This document shows, in pieces, positions 24,801-38,700 of a stretch of DNA of 64,000 bases. The notes beneath the pieces were generated by a model, which did no database searches, was not told where the DNA came from, and saw nothing but the letters and a program-made list of their open reading frames with translations. Every line of letters begins with the position of its first letter. Positions within the stretch are counted from its first letter, which is position 1. The stretch spans positions 338,501 to 402,500 of the forward strand of contig JABMCL010002980.1 in assembly GCA_018857735.1 (NCBI GenBank), given 5' to 3'. Both the position numbers and the translations under genes were made by a program. This DNA is from Alviniconcha marisindica (Eukaryota; Mollusca; Gastropoda; Provannidae).

Positions 24801-27800
24801 CAATAATGAGTCAGTAGCCTGCAGCTGGAGGAGGACAGTTACGCAGAAGTAATGCAAAATGAAAATGCAAAGCCCTCATCCTTTCCTAGCAGAGAAGCCT
24901 CGAGTTAGGATAGAAGAGCAAACCAATCCCTAAACGTAACCACTCAAACCTTTCCCTCAGGTACTTTTGTTCCCCCTCAGCCTCGGGTTAGAACAGAACA
25001 GCAAACTCGTTCCTAAAGTAATCACTCTAACCTTTCCCTCAGAAGAGCCAAGCAGTCACTTTTTGGACCCCAAATATAGCTTCATCGCAGTTCGATGAAT
25101 GCCCCGAACTAGGTTCGTGAAGCAAACGTTTGCCCAATTAAGAACAGGCTTAAGACTAAGGGTAACCACTCTAACCTTTCCCTCGGGTAATCTGTTCCCC
25201 CCTCAGCCTCAATTTAGCACAGAAGAGCCAACCAGTCGCTAAGACTAAGAGTAACCACTCTAACCTTTCCCTTGGGTAATTTTCTTTCTCCTCTGATGTG
25301 AAATGGGAGGCGGCATCCAGCTTCTTCATCTTCTCTTCAATCTCACGCTCCTTGGCTGCTGTGTCAACTGGTTTGGCAGAGCCAAAGATGGAGGACTGAC
25401 GAGAGGCCTCAGAGGGAACTTTCTCCACTGGCTTGGTGCGGGGCTGCAGGTTGAGTCGTGGACGTTCTCGTGCTGTTTCTGTTGAGTGGCAATCATGAAG
25501 ATAATGATGCAAACAGCACAAACCTCAAGTATATTATTACAATTGTTATGGGGAAAAACACGCATTAAAAGATGTTTTTAAAAGTTCAGGAATTGTCATT
25601 TCCTAAGGTTTTCACATATGCTCCATCTATAACATGAAAACAGAGTTAAAATTTGTAGACAGTAATGTCATTTGGTCATCAGAAAGAACACGACTGATAG
25701 CAATACCAAACAATCAAAACTAGAAGGTTCCTGCAGGCTGCACGACCACTTTCCAAATCAGGATTTCAGACAGCCAGCAGAACCACCCACCCTGGTCAAA
25801 ACTTGCAAACCCAGTATGTCATCACCACCATCTTGTAGGCTACAAGCTAGGTTAAACAAAATCATCCTGCCTCTATATCAAAGTCTTACCTTGGCTGCCA
25901 TCTCTGCTGCCACCCTTCTCGCTTCTATCTTCCCTGTATGCACAAAACAACAAGGCATGGTTCAGCTAGAATGATATCACTGTCATTTCAACACACAAAT
26001 CAGACCCTGCTCACCTCTCTCACTACTTACTGTCTTCCCTGTGTGCACACACACAAACACGGTATGGTTCAGCTAGAATGATATCACTGTCATTTCAACA
26101 AACAAATCAAACCCTGCTCACCTCTCTCACTACTGTCTTCCCTGTGTGCACACACAGCTAGAATGCTACCTAGGTCATTTCAACAGACCCCGCACACCTC
26201 TCACTACTGTCTTTCTTGTGAATGTGTACAACAAGTGTACTAGTGTACAACACAAGGTACGGCTCAACTAGAATGCATTTTCAGCACACCAAACACAGTC
26301 CCTGCTTCCACCCAGCCTTCTCCCTCCTGTACATACACACACACACACACGCAATGGCATACACACACATCAGGCCAGGTGCAAACAGAATATTATCAAC
26401 ATGTAAATCACAGTCCCTGCTTCCATCTCCCTCTTGCATACAGTCACAACTGAACAAAGCAAGGTTCAACAAAAAACTGTCCACAGGGAAATACTGCCAC
26501 GCCTTGCGGAATAGCAACCCATACTTCCTATGGGAAAATTCCCCATTTAACACAGTCAACCATACAGTATACCCCAGTTGATCTGCTTTCTTTTTTAGGG
26601 TTATTATTTTCATTCACGCAACAGTGACATGGGGAGCTGCTGCACGAAGCCAACGCACCTACAGAACCAAATTCACTGCAGTTTGTTTACAAAGCTAACA
26701 CACGGGATAAAACCTCCCCACTGAGAAACCAACAGCAATAACAGTCTGATCAGCTCACCTGTATGATGGACGACCACCTTCATCGTCACGACGATAGCCA
26801 CCATCTCGACGACCTCCATAACCTGAAATAAGGGTGGTGGTAGATGAAAAAAAAGTATTTATCTGGTATAAAATGTATCATGTGACATACTCTTAGTCCT
26901 ACACTTCTGATTTTCTGAATTTAGGTAGATCTTCAGGTTTTTCATGTTCAGCTACCAGGTACTACCACAAATTTCGACATTCGAGTCTATACAAAACAAA
27001 AATCAGAAACACATTTGCTATCTGAAGATTAAAGAATCTCAGTAAAATACAAGACAATTTGCTATGCACAAAATACTCAACTTTGCCTGGTTTTTGTACA
27101 ACTCTGTCCAAAAAACAACAACTATCATGTGTCAAGGCAGCATGTGTTTTTTCTCTCTCCAGATTACTGGTGAAAAAAAGTCTAAAATTCCAACACTGAG
27201 AGTACACTGATTTAGTAACACAGAAAGCAAAAAATAATTCCCCATATGTTCCCCTTCAGGCCAAAACTGCTGAGTCTGACGTAAGCAATTTTACCCATCT
27301 ATCACACAGAATCTTCATTTAGTCATTAACTAACACTTTGGGAATCATTGCATAATTCCACAACCTTAGCTTCAATTATCAATTCAAAAAACAAACTCTT
27401 CGAAACAATGACTCTGAATGATTTTAAAAACAATCTCTTCTGGTCAGGATATTAGACACAGACAGGAATGAGAAACAGCTTAGCTATGCAGAGAAGACGA
27501 ATCCTAGGCTGTGTGCAGTAAGTTAAAACAACTCACCCCTCTCATCGTATCCAGAGCGACCACCATAGCGGTCATTGAATCCACCGCCCCCCCTATCTTC
27601 GAAGCCACCTCCACGGCGATCATCCCTACGACCAAATCCACCTCCATCGCCGTTGTTGCGATCGCGGTCACCATAACGACCACCACTTCGGTCACTGAAT
27701 CCTCCAGAACGATCCGAGAACCCCCTGTCCCTGTCACCGAAACCACGACGGTCTCCAAAGCTGTCTCTGTCACCAAACCCACTGTTGCGATCTCGATCGC

Positions 27801-30800
27801 CATAGCGTCCACCACTCCGGTCACTGAATCCCCCACCTGACCGATCAGAAAAGCCTCTGTCCCCGTAACGATCACCCCGGTCACCGAAGCCTCGGCGATC
27901 CCCAAAGCCACCACCTCTGTCATCATCTGAAACACACAGGGGGTCATGTGACAACCAACTATCAAACAGGAGCCAAAGCCAGTGCATACCCCCCCCCCCC
28001 CTTTTTTTTGTTGTTGTTGTTGTTCGTGTTGATGTGCATGCTGCAGTAAAAATGTGCAGAAGGCAAATTTCAGTCATAAATGAACAGTTTTTGCTTTGCT
28101 TTCTTGCTAGTTCCTTTCCCATTCAAAGTGCATTACTGGATCAATGCCAATGTGTCAACAGAATAATGACAGTGTCAGTGGATCAATGCTGTCATCTGAT
28201 CAATGCCGGTGTGTAAATGGATTGATGACAGTGTCAGTGGATTGATGTTAGTGTGTCAAGCGATCAATGCCAATGTGTCAAGCAATTAATGCCAGTGTGT
28301 CAACAGATCAGTGCCACTGTGTCAGAGTGGACCAGGATGAGTCACAAAGTGTGTCAATGTCTATCCCCAAAGGAGGACAAAGTAAACATGCAATACACAC
28401 ACACACACACACACACACAAAGAACACCCCCCAAAACCCTGTACTGCTGAATGTCAACAGATCAATGCCACTGTGTCAGAGTGGATCAGGATGATGACAC
28501 AGTGTGTCAGTGTCTATCCCCAAAGAAGGACATGCAATACACAGACACACAAACAAGAACACCACCCAAAACCCCGTACTGCCGAATGAAGGAGGGTCTC
28601 GCTTTCTCCAGTCGCCCTCTGTGCGATTTGGGTCTCCTCCCCCTCCGCGCCAGTCGTCACGATCTGTGCAAGGAACAAAATCACAGTTGCAGCATTTCTC
28701 TCACATTCAGGCTTCAGAACAAGCAAAAATCAATCAATCAAAATGACTGCAACATAAAGATCATCAAAATCCTTCGATTTTAACATCCCATCAACCACAC
28801 ACGGTCACCTCAGGAAGAAAAGGGGCATCAGGACCAAATAAAGTCAGTGTGAAATACCAGAGCAGAATGTAACGTTAAAGGGCGCACAAAGACCAAAGAA
28901 AACCACACTTAAAGTACCTCTGTAACAGTATGTAACATCAGGACCAAACAAAACGAGATCACTAAAAGTTGCCAACCAAAGATGACTCATACAGTCATAG
29001 ATCCCTTTTCTGAATTCAGCAAAGTGAAATGCTCAAAATCAAATCTTGGGTCATCCCACAAGCGGCGAGTAGATAGTTCAGTTGGTAGAGCATCTGACTG
29101 AAAAGCCAGGCGCAATACTGACTCTCTTACAGAGTCCGTACAGCCCCAGAGTGCTATCGCATGCATCAACATCTGTGTGCACATTAAAAATCCCACGCTG
29201 GTACTGTGGTAGCCATACCATTGTTTGCACACAGCAGACTGCTTTTTTTTAAAGTACTTCCTTGTCCCTTGCAGGAAATTCAGTTTCTTTCTTGGATGCA
29301 AGCAATAATTTCAATTTTGATAAGAAAACAAAGTAACTGACCGCTGCGGCCAAAATTGTCGCCACGCTCACGATCACCTCCACTTGATTCCGCAAGATCC
29401 ACACGCAGCTTTCGACCGGAGAACATCTGTAGAAGATAACATCCACACAATTGCAGACCATGACACAAAGCTTCTCATCTCTACACATCCAGGGAGTAAA
29501 GGTACAAAATGACATTCACAATCACACCACAAAGAAACTGCCATCAACAATGTGGACATTCACCGCTGATGAAGATGACGACTACCTCTTGGAGCTGCAA
29601 AACCTCTACACACAGCTTAGTGTAACTAAATACAGGTTTAGAAACCAAAAAGCAAGACAGAATGTCACTGTCAACTGCCATTCGTGTGCACACACTGGAC
29701 TCTCTTCCAGCCCCTACACTCTGCTGACATCGGTCATACCCATTCACTTTTTGTAGCAGAGCAGGGAGACTGTCGACAAACATGACTGATCTCATTTTTT
29801 TCTTTTTTTTACTGTGTTTGTTATAGAAAAGGACGCTTGGCTGTACTGTCCTGCCTATACAGAAAGGATCCAGTGACAGTCAGAACAGGTACAGATGGAC
29901 ATTTTTTCCCATTTGAGCAGAGGAGGGGGGGCACTAATGAAGTGGTCCAGTCAACACAGAAAAGGACAGAGCAGGTACAGACTGAGTTTTTTTTCTTTCT
30001 GTTTGAGTGGAGGAGGGAGAGGGGAGCTAGCAAGGTGGGAACAAACCCAGAACTTGATGAAGAGGCATTTCCCCAGTCAACGCTCTAAACATGCAAGGGA
30101 AGAATACATTTTACAGGGGCGACTGACGTAGTTTATTCCACACAGCAGAAGCTGTGGGATCTAAGCAAAGTTTTGCTGGTATCTTCAAGGGACCACCATA
30201 GGCTCTAAACCGCAACCTGGGTGCCAAATTAGCCAGCTTTCAGTCACTACTACTGGTCCAGTCAACAGGCTGTTGCATAAAACTAATAATGTACATTTAT
30301 CATGTGCTCATCAACACCCTGCGCACTCACACCATACCTATTAACCTAAATACAATATTATATACACACATAGAGGACAGTCCTACCAAAACAATTTACA
30401 TAAGGCATTATATGGAAACACACATACACACATACAATGACTAGCAGAAACTGGGTAGTAATATTAGTTGGGGTGGAAATACTGTGAGAAGAGGAAGGTT
30501 TTTGGTTTGGCTTTAAAGGATGACATGGTTGAGCAGTATCTAAGGTCTTGTGGGAGTGAATTCAAAAGGTGGGGTCCAAAGCATGAGAAAGTGCGAAAGC
30601 CATGAGTCTTGCGTTTGTGTTGCTGGATTTTCAATGTGCGGGTGTCAGAAGAAGACGTAGTGTACGAGACAGAGTGTAGACATGTAGCAGTTCAGAGGTA
30701 AGCAGGACCAAAACCATTTATAGCATTGAAACACATATAAGGGACTTTATACTTAATACACTGTGAAATGGGAAGCCAGTGCAGTTTTTCCAGGAGTGGT

Positions 30801-33800
30801 GCTGAGTGGTGGTGGCAGGGTGCCAAAAGGAGTCTTGCAGCAAAGTTTTGAACTTTCTGGAGAGGCTGGATGACAGAATTAGGGATACCCATGAGGAGAC
30901 AGCTGCAGCAGTCAAGCTGTGAGAGGATATAGGAAGTAACAAGAGTCTTGGCTGTATCTTCAGTGAGAAACCTGCAGACTGAACTAATGCATTTAAGCTC
31001 CAAATAAGCAGTTTGACAGATTTTTATGACGTGATTCTTCATGGACAGGTTTGAGTCAAAAATGACTCCAAGGTTCCCGGCAGAATCAAGGGAGATAGAG
31101 TCAGGGTGGGAAACTGGAAGGTTTCAAGGAAGACAAAAAGGGAAATACGTAATAAATACTGCACCTGAAGGGACAGCAAACACACAGTGCCGGAACATCA
31201 AACCAGAAGCACAACAGTCCAATGTCTTACCTCCTCGTTGACGCTGAGGGCGTTGATAAGAGCTTCTTTGGTGGCAAACTCCACATAGCCAAACCCGCGC
31301 TGGCGCCCATTCTCATTTGGTAAACGCACATTGGACACCTGTAAAACACCCCCCAAAAATGTATATATCTGGAAGCATCCCCTTGCAGCATTAGCAAGGA
31401 TTCACTGATAGGTTCATCAATGCAGCAGCTCAAGTCCATGATGGTGGCTCATGCAGGTGGAATTGATTCGAGAAGCAGGTAAACAGGACCAGAAAAATAA
31501 CAGAATAAAAAACAAAATTAGGCAAATAACAGAAAATGTTTGCAAATAGCAGAAACTGATTTCATGTTTTCCCTGAGAAACCGACACCCACAGAATGCAG
31601 GATCGAACTTAAAGCATGTACCAGAAGAAACCGATGAAGAGAAAAGAAAGCTGAGCAAAGTGTTAAATGCAATTCACATCATGTTATTTGCACTTTGCAG
31701 GATTTTGCATTTCTGCTCAAGTATTAAAAAAATTTAAACACACCCACCAAGCACTGAACACAAGTCACAACACTGTACCTCTAAATTGCGCCCTTCAAAA
31801 AATTCTGCTATCTTCTCCTCAGACACATCATAGGCAAGGTTTCCCACAAATGCGGTGTATGGCGGTCTGTCCGGAATACGGTCCACATCCACATCTGGTC
31901 CACGTGCTGCCTTGGGAGCCGTCGGCAGCTTGGAGCGGTCAAACGTGGGGCGAGGATCATCTCCGTCTGATGGTCAATGCAATGTCAAAAACAATATCTT
32001 ACTGGCCCAATATATCATCTGGAAATCACTGATGTCAGTTTGCACACAGTTGTGTAGCATTAAAAAAAAGCATCATAGAAGCCTTCCAACAAAGATTTTT
32101 GTCCCTTGTGCTTTATCATTTAATTTTAAGGGGAAATTATACACACACCACAGTATCAACACACACAAAAGAATGATGTGCATTGTTAAAAATCCCATGC
32201 TCACCTTTCAACAAGACTCAGAGAAGCCCTAACCTAATGGCCGGAGGCACGAAAACAGCAGCACAATAATCAGAATGATGACTGGTTACTCCTAACAACA
32301 AAAATCAAATCCAGATCACTAAACGAGACACCTGGCCTCCAGTGTCTTCCAATCACACACTAGTCTCCTCCCCACCAGTGCTTCACGCAGAGGACTAGAC
32401 ACTCTGTCCAGTGCCCTGCTCTTCCAGTTCCAGACTCACCGTCCACATCAGCATTCTCCATCTCTGCCGCCCAGCTGCTGCTGCCGCTGGTTGTCACAGG
32501 GGCTGGCACCGACCCATCCTCATTCTGTAAGAACTCAGTCAGAGACTGGGTTTTACCCTTTGACTTTATTTTCTTTTTTCCAGCTGCAACACAGTATAGT
32601 GGCACTGCCTGAAGTGGAAGCAAGACACTGCTCATTAATCAAGAAGAGCTATTAGTTTTACACTAAGATGACAAGCAATCAATTAAATTTAAGTGTAAAA
32701 CTGGAGAAAAACACACACAAAGTGTTTATTATCTTGATTAAATGCATGCTACAGTCACATGAAGTCAACTGTGAGTAATCGTTTTAGTGTATAGTAACCA
32801 TACAATGATTAACACAAGAATCTAAAAATCACAATTTGCAGTTTATGCTGGCGTTTCTGACAATGACACACCTGTAACCTTGAAACAACGCCATGGTCAA
32901 CGTACTTGGTACGAATCACCAGACAAGAATGAAAGCCATAATCACGCAAAGTTTGAAAGACCTCATGAAAAGAAAACAGCATCCAAAAAACACACAACAG
33001 CACGATGTTAGTTTTTGCAAAACTGGTAAACATATCAAATGTTATTTCTCTTAAAAATCATGTACATGTTACATTACTATAGCAATTAATGAAGCAGCAG
33101 CATCAATCACAATCTTGTGACCTCTAAGAACTGGGAAACTGAAGATTTGGTATATATATAAAGTTTCACATAAATTGGGATGTCGCCCAAACTTAAAACA
33201 ATCAAACTATAACTTATACAACTAGGAGAATATCTTTTTCCACATGGTCATAATTAAAGTACTGATTTAAAAAAAGAAAAGCAAGATCATCTACAACAGA
33301 GCGAATTTGGATGTTCTTGAACAAAATCATCAGTGCTGAAGTTGTCAAAAGTAAAACACGTTTACCGTCAGTCCCTGAACAGACATCAGAACGCTCAAGG
33401 TCATTTGAAGTACAGAGAACTGAGAAGCCCTTGAAGTGAACTACACAAAAATAAAACTCTGCTCAAACAAGAAGAATTTTGTTAAATCCCTGTGGACGAT
33501 TGTTTGCTTGAATTCAGTCACCTCATTAAAAAGTAATTCTGGGCAAGAAACTTTGCAATGCCAGCCAGTTAATCTTAAAGTGCTCCAGTGCATTATAATA
33601 TGCTGTAAAAAATAAAATATTCCACAAACCAGATTGCTTTCTTACATGTTGTATGTTAGGTCAAAATGTTGCAGTGGGGAAGGGGGACGGGGAGGGAAGG
33701 GGCCAAGTGATTTGGGAGTGATTGTGCCTGTGACTATCACTGGAGGGAGGAAAGGGAGATGGGGGGTTTTTCTGCCAGCAACTGTCACTAGAACTTATAA

Positions 33801-35661
33801 GATATATATAAGAATGCTGGAGCTGTGGAAAGAAAAGGAAATGCTGGGGTGGTGGAAGGAAAGGGAAATGCTGGGGTTATGGAAAGGAAAATGCTGGCGT
33901 TATGTAAAGAGAGGGAAATGATGGAAGTTATGGAAAGAAAGGGAAATGCTTAAAAATTTAAGTTGAACAATCAACATCAATTCATTCATGTGTAATCAGC
34001 TGCCTTGTTTGTAGGGGTGTCCACAGGGTAACCGACTTGGAAAAATTTCCAGTTCGAGTCTCCAAGGATGAAGCTCCTTGGAGACTCAAACTGGGAATTT
34101 TTCCAAGTCGGTTACCCTGTGGACACCCTTACAAATATTTTACAGTGATGCAAATTGCAATCAATGTTTCAAGCAAATTTTCATTAACAGGACATCATAA
34201 AAACATTGAGCAATAATTTTATCACATATTATATATTTTAATAGTTATGCAGTAGTATGTCTGTATGTAGTGTATAAGCAATACATCCCAGTAAATTTCA
34301 GTTCACCTTTCCAAGACATGGCTATAACCTGGACAAAGGCAAAGTGTGCAATGGTGTAGTTAACAAGCAGTAGTACTTGTGCTTTATTATCAGTCTTCTT
34401 TCATCCGCAGGTGCCCTTGTGCAGTTGACCCCAGTTTGAAATCAAAGAACAAACCAGTCTCCTTGACTTCTCACCAACTCAACTCAAGCGGAACCCTTTA
34501 GTCTAGAGTTAAACCCAGACAAAGTGGCAGGGTACAGCAAACTTATCATCTGCTTTTTCTAAGTCCAACCAAGACATACAATAGAACACAATAAGAGTGT
34601 GAAGCATGGATTTTAGAATCACCCTGTCTCAGTTAGTAGTAAGTAGAATAATGTTTTAAACAGTTAAACTTAAAAGAATTCTTAAGGTTAAGGAGTCAAC
34701 TCTCACTGTTTCAAGGTGTTCCCCCCAGGTTGCACGAATCCAAAGACAGGTCTCTCCAAGTGTCAAATGACATTACATAAATGACGTGAATGTTTTATGT
34801 TCTACAACATGTCATTTGATCACCTCTATGAAAAGTGTGACACATGCAGAACACAAAACATTCACATCGTGACATGCCATGTATTTGACATAATATTAAT
34901 AATTATTTGTTCAAGTTTAGTAAGAACCTTGTGTCTGTTTCAACACTCTCCATTCAAACTCTGCATTGGACACAGACAGTGGTTAATGATTTACAGCAGT
35001 ATTCCATTTCCTTGAGGACATTTTCACATTTCTATGCAGGAGCACGTTGACAGAACAGGTATACACACTGTTAGTATTCTTGATCAACAGATATGATTGC
35101 AAGACTAAGAGTATGACTCAAGAGACATATCTGTCACTGCCACCGATAGCTTGGCCATCCTGCCCTTACATCAACTCAAAATGTAAGCAGCCAAACAAGC
35201 ATGACGTGCAGCATTTGCTAGATGAAGATGCGTTACAGTTAGAAAAGCAGCAGCAAAATCTTACCATTAGCCAATCATCTTCAAATACATTTGGGAGAAA
35301 CTGCAAAGCTTGCTGATCAAAGGCCTCAGCATAACTGGTTCCACTAAACCTGCACACTAGTTTTTATATCTGTGCTTACTCTGTTCACCCTATTCCACTG
35401 CGTTTGCTCAGTAACTTAGATATTATAATATATATATAATATACATATGATGGATATAATAGATTAACACTTGACAATCCAAAAGTGCAAGCCAATAACT
35501 TAAGTTATAAGACTGAAAGAATAACCTTTACAGTTTATAGCTACTTCTCTTTTCTTTAATTTTACGTTAAAATTCAAATTAACATAAGAACTCAAAACAG
35601 AAAACCTACCTTCATAAATTCACACCATTATCATCCTATGAGGTATGATTAAACTTAAAAA

Positions 35662-35724
<63 letters not shown>

Positions 35725-38700
35725 TACACCAATCTAGAAAATGAGCCTGTGTGTTTGTATGTGTGTGACAGAGAGACAGAGAGAGAGACTCTGAAAAACT
35801 AAAAAGAGGCGGAGAGAGGGAGAGACAGAGAAATCCAAATAGTTCCCAAGTTAAACAGTGCTTGGCACATGGTCACAGCAGCACAACACAGTCAGCGAGA
35901 CTCAGAGAGAGACAGAGACTGAGAGAAGTAAACTGTCACTCAAAAAATTATGAAATCATCAGCAATAACTAGTTAATGTGCTTGAACTTATAAAGTTATA
36001 TTCACACATGCATACATCTGTGAGACAATCACAGAGAGGACATAAAGTGGAAATGAATTCTGTATGATTCAGACCAGATATGGATCATACTACAATATTG
36101 CAATCAGAACTCACAAAATAATGCAAAGGTGAAAGCTGCATTGACCAGGGCCCCCAAACCACTGAAAGTTTTAGAGATCCAAGGTCTCACTCTCAGTCTC
36201 AGAGCGAGATGACTGGTATTGTAATTTGTCTGATTTTCTTGCTGTAACTTTAAGTTAAACTGAGTTTAAGTTTAACACATATTCACACTGCAGTTAACTC
36301 TCTAACAGACATATATATATATATTCATAATTTGCAAGACAAAACTATCCTCAATCATGTGGGGTTCAAAGTTTTGACCTTTAGTTTTAAAATAATTTAC
36401 AAATACTGACATTCAATAATCAGCCCTTTCAGGAGGTTACAGATTTAGCTCAACATAAACACTCCATTTCATCCATGCATGTATGGAACAAAATGATTTT
36501 TATTATTATTATTGCATACCCCATAAAAGTTAAAAACACGCCATGACACGCAAGTGCACAGTGTTATGCATTACTGTAAATGTAGCAAATGAATATATTT
36601 TTAATACAGTAATAATGGTTAACAATGTATGTTCTTTGTGATGTTTTATAAAATATGAAAACAGAAAAAGCTCTGAACTTCACCCAAAGGTGGTTCTTTC
36701 AAGGTCAACATTTACATATTTACCAGTTACAGGGATAGACTACAGCTAGTATAAGTTAAATAATTTAGAGAAAAAGAGAAAACTAGTGCAAAAAAGATGT
36801 GTGCATGTATGCATGTTACTGTTAGCAGGGAGTAGCAAAAGTGTATGTTTTAATAATTACCAAGAGCCAGATTTCTCCTCTATCAATCTAGGTATACTTG
36901 GTTTGTTCATACACATAAAAGAACTATGGCTCTGTGAAAATCAGATAACTGAAGACTAGCAATACAAAAAAATACACCAAAAGACTTGATACTAATTTTA
37001 AATTACACCTGGCTCTTCGCTTTCCTAAATTATATTCAAATACAAAACTGTGCATAATCATATTAATTATAATAATCACTCAAAACGACTACAATTATGC
37101 AATATATATAATACACATCCAACCATTTATTTGTACATAGCCTCATACTCATAGGCCCTTTTACTTCAAACTGTCTCCATTCTGGTTAACAATAAACTTT
37201 TTTTTTTTAAAGGCTGAAAACATTGGCCAGGAATTAAAGTATACAAAACGCAAAGCAAAAGCTGCTAGATGTAAAACAGAAGTAGCATTAACCCCTTCAA
37301 TTCAATGCACACACAATATTAACATGCCAACTTTCCCATCCTTTAGCCCTGGCCCCCCCCCCCCCCAACACACACTAGTAGCATGTAGAAGAATTAACAC
37401 TGAAATACACAGTACTGAAACAATGAAAACAGTCTTGTTAGACTTTGAGGTTCAGAAATCTTTCAGGTTGCATGCCCGTGTGTGCACTTTTGAAATCTTT
37501 TAGTCTGGTATTTGTGGAAAATTTACAGGTTGGGGCGGTGAAGCTGAAGGGGTTAATTACCACCATTAGTACCACTGCTACCAAAGATCAACATAATCAC
37601 ACCCACAGTCAAACAGAACAGGACTTGTGGTATCATTTGCAACAACTAACAGTACTGTCTTACAGTTATGCTTAGGCCCTAAGACAGTTAAGAGCTGATC
37701 TGACCCATTCACTGATTGAGCTTTTCTTTGCTATACCTTTATTCCTTATAAAGTTCTGAATACAATAAATTTGCAAACAGTTTTGTAAATCAAAAATAAA
37801 ATACAGCAAGAACTGGCTGCAATATTAGTATTATTACAATTACATTTAATGATCTGGAAATGAAATTCAAACTAAAGAAAAACCATCAACTTAAAAATCA
37901 GCATTAAAGTCTGCAACCTTCACAAATACTGAAGCACTTAAATTCCTAATGATTGCTACAGCAGTTGACTAGTAGTAGTAGTACTCATACTCATAGTGCT
38001 CACACTTTACAGTAAACATATCAATCAACAGTTACACTTACAATACAGTTTATAATTTATAGAACTTTACCCCTTCAAACAGTCAAATAATTACTCTAAA
38101 TGTTCCCATTTCTTTATCTTGACTTGGTACACCACCAAAACTCACATGGGTTCTGTAAACCACTTTCAGACCTATGGCTATGCTTCACCATAATTATGCA
38201 TTTCATGCAAAGGAAGATAAACTGAATCATTCAAACTCTGGTACACACTTGCCACAAATACGAATAGCATGAAGAGCAAACACTCATTCAACTCACATTC
38301 AAAGCTGGAAATAGGACTCATTACTTTCTCAAACTTTCTTATGACTGATTCTGCACTCACACTAGTCATGGTCCTGTCCTCTGACCCACTTATCACCATA
38401 AACCGTGCAAACTCTGTCACTTTAAACATTGTTGTCAGCAGTTTGTACCTGGTAAATTTTATTCTAATATACAAACTTCTCTGGGCTGATTAGCTATTCT
38501 TACCCCTGCTTGGTGCTTTGCACGGAATAGTGTGGTGGATTGAAACTGCTGCATGATGTAACACTTAGAAGTTAGATTTGTGTCTGTCATTGTGATGGAC
38601 TAAAAAACAAAACATGAAAGAATGAAGATCAATTGTGGTTACCATCACACATAATTCCAACACACTTTCATACTTGAAAGTGATCATGTCCATTTGAAGG

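Noticed and set aside
27511..27840. Plus-strand Thr/Ile-rich frame
   Set aside because: Antisense shadow of the EIF4B exon 7 repeat domain.
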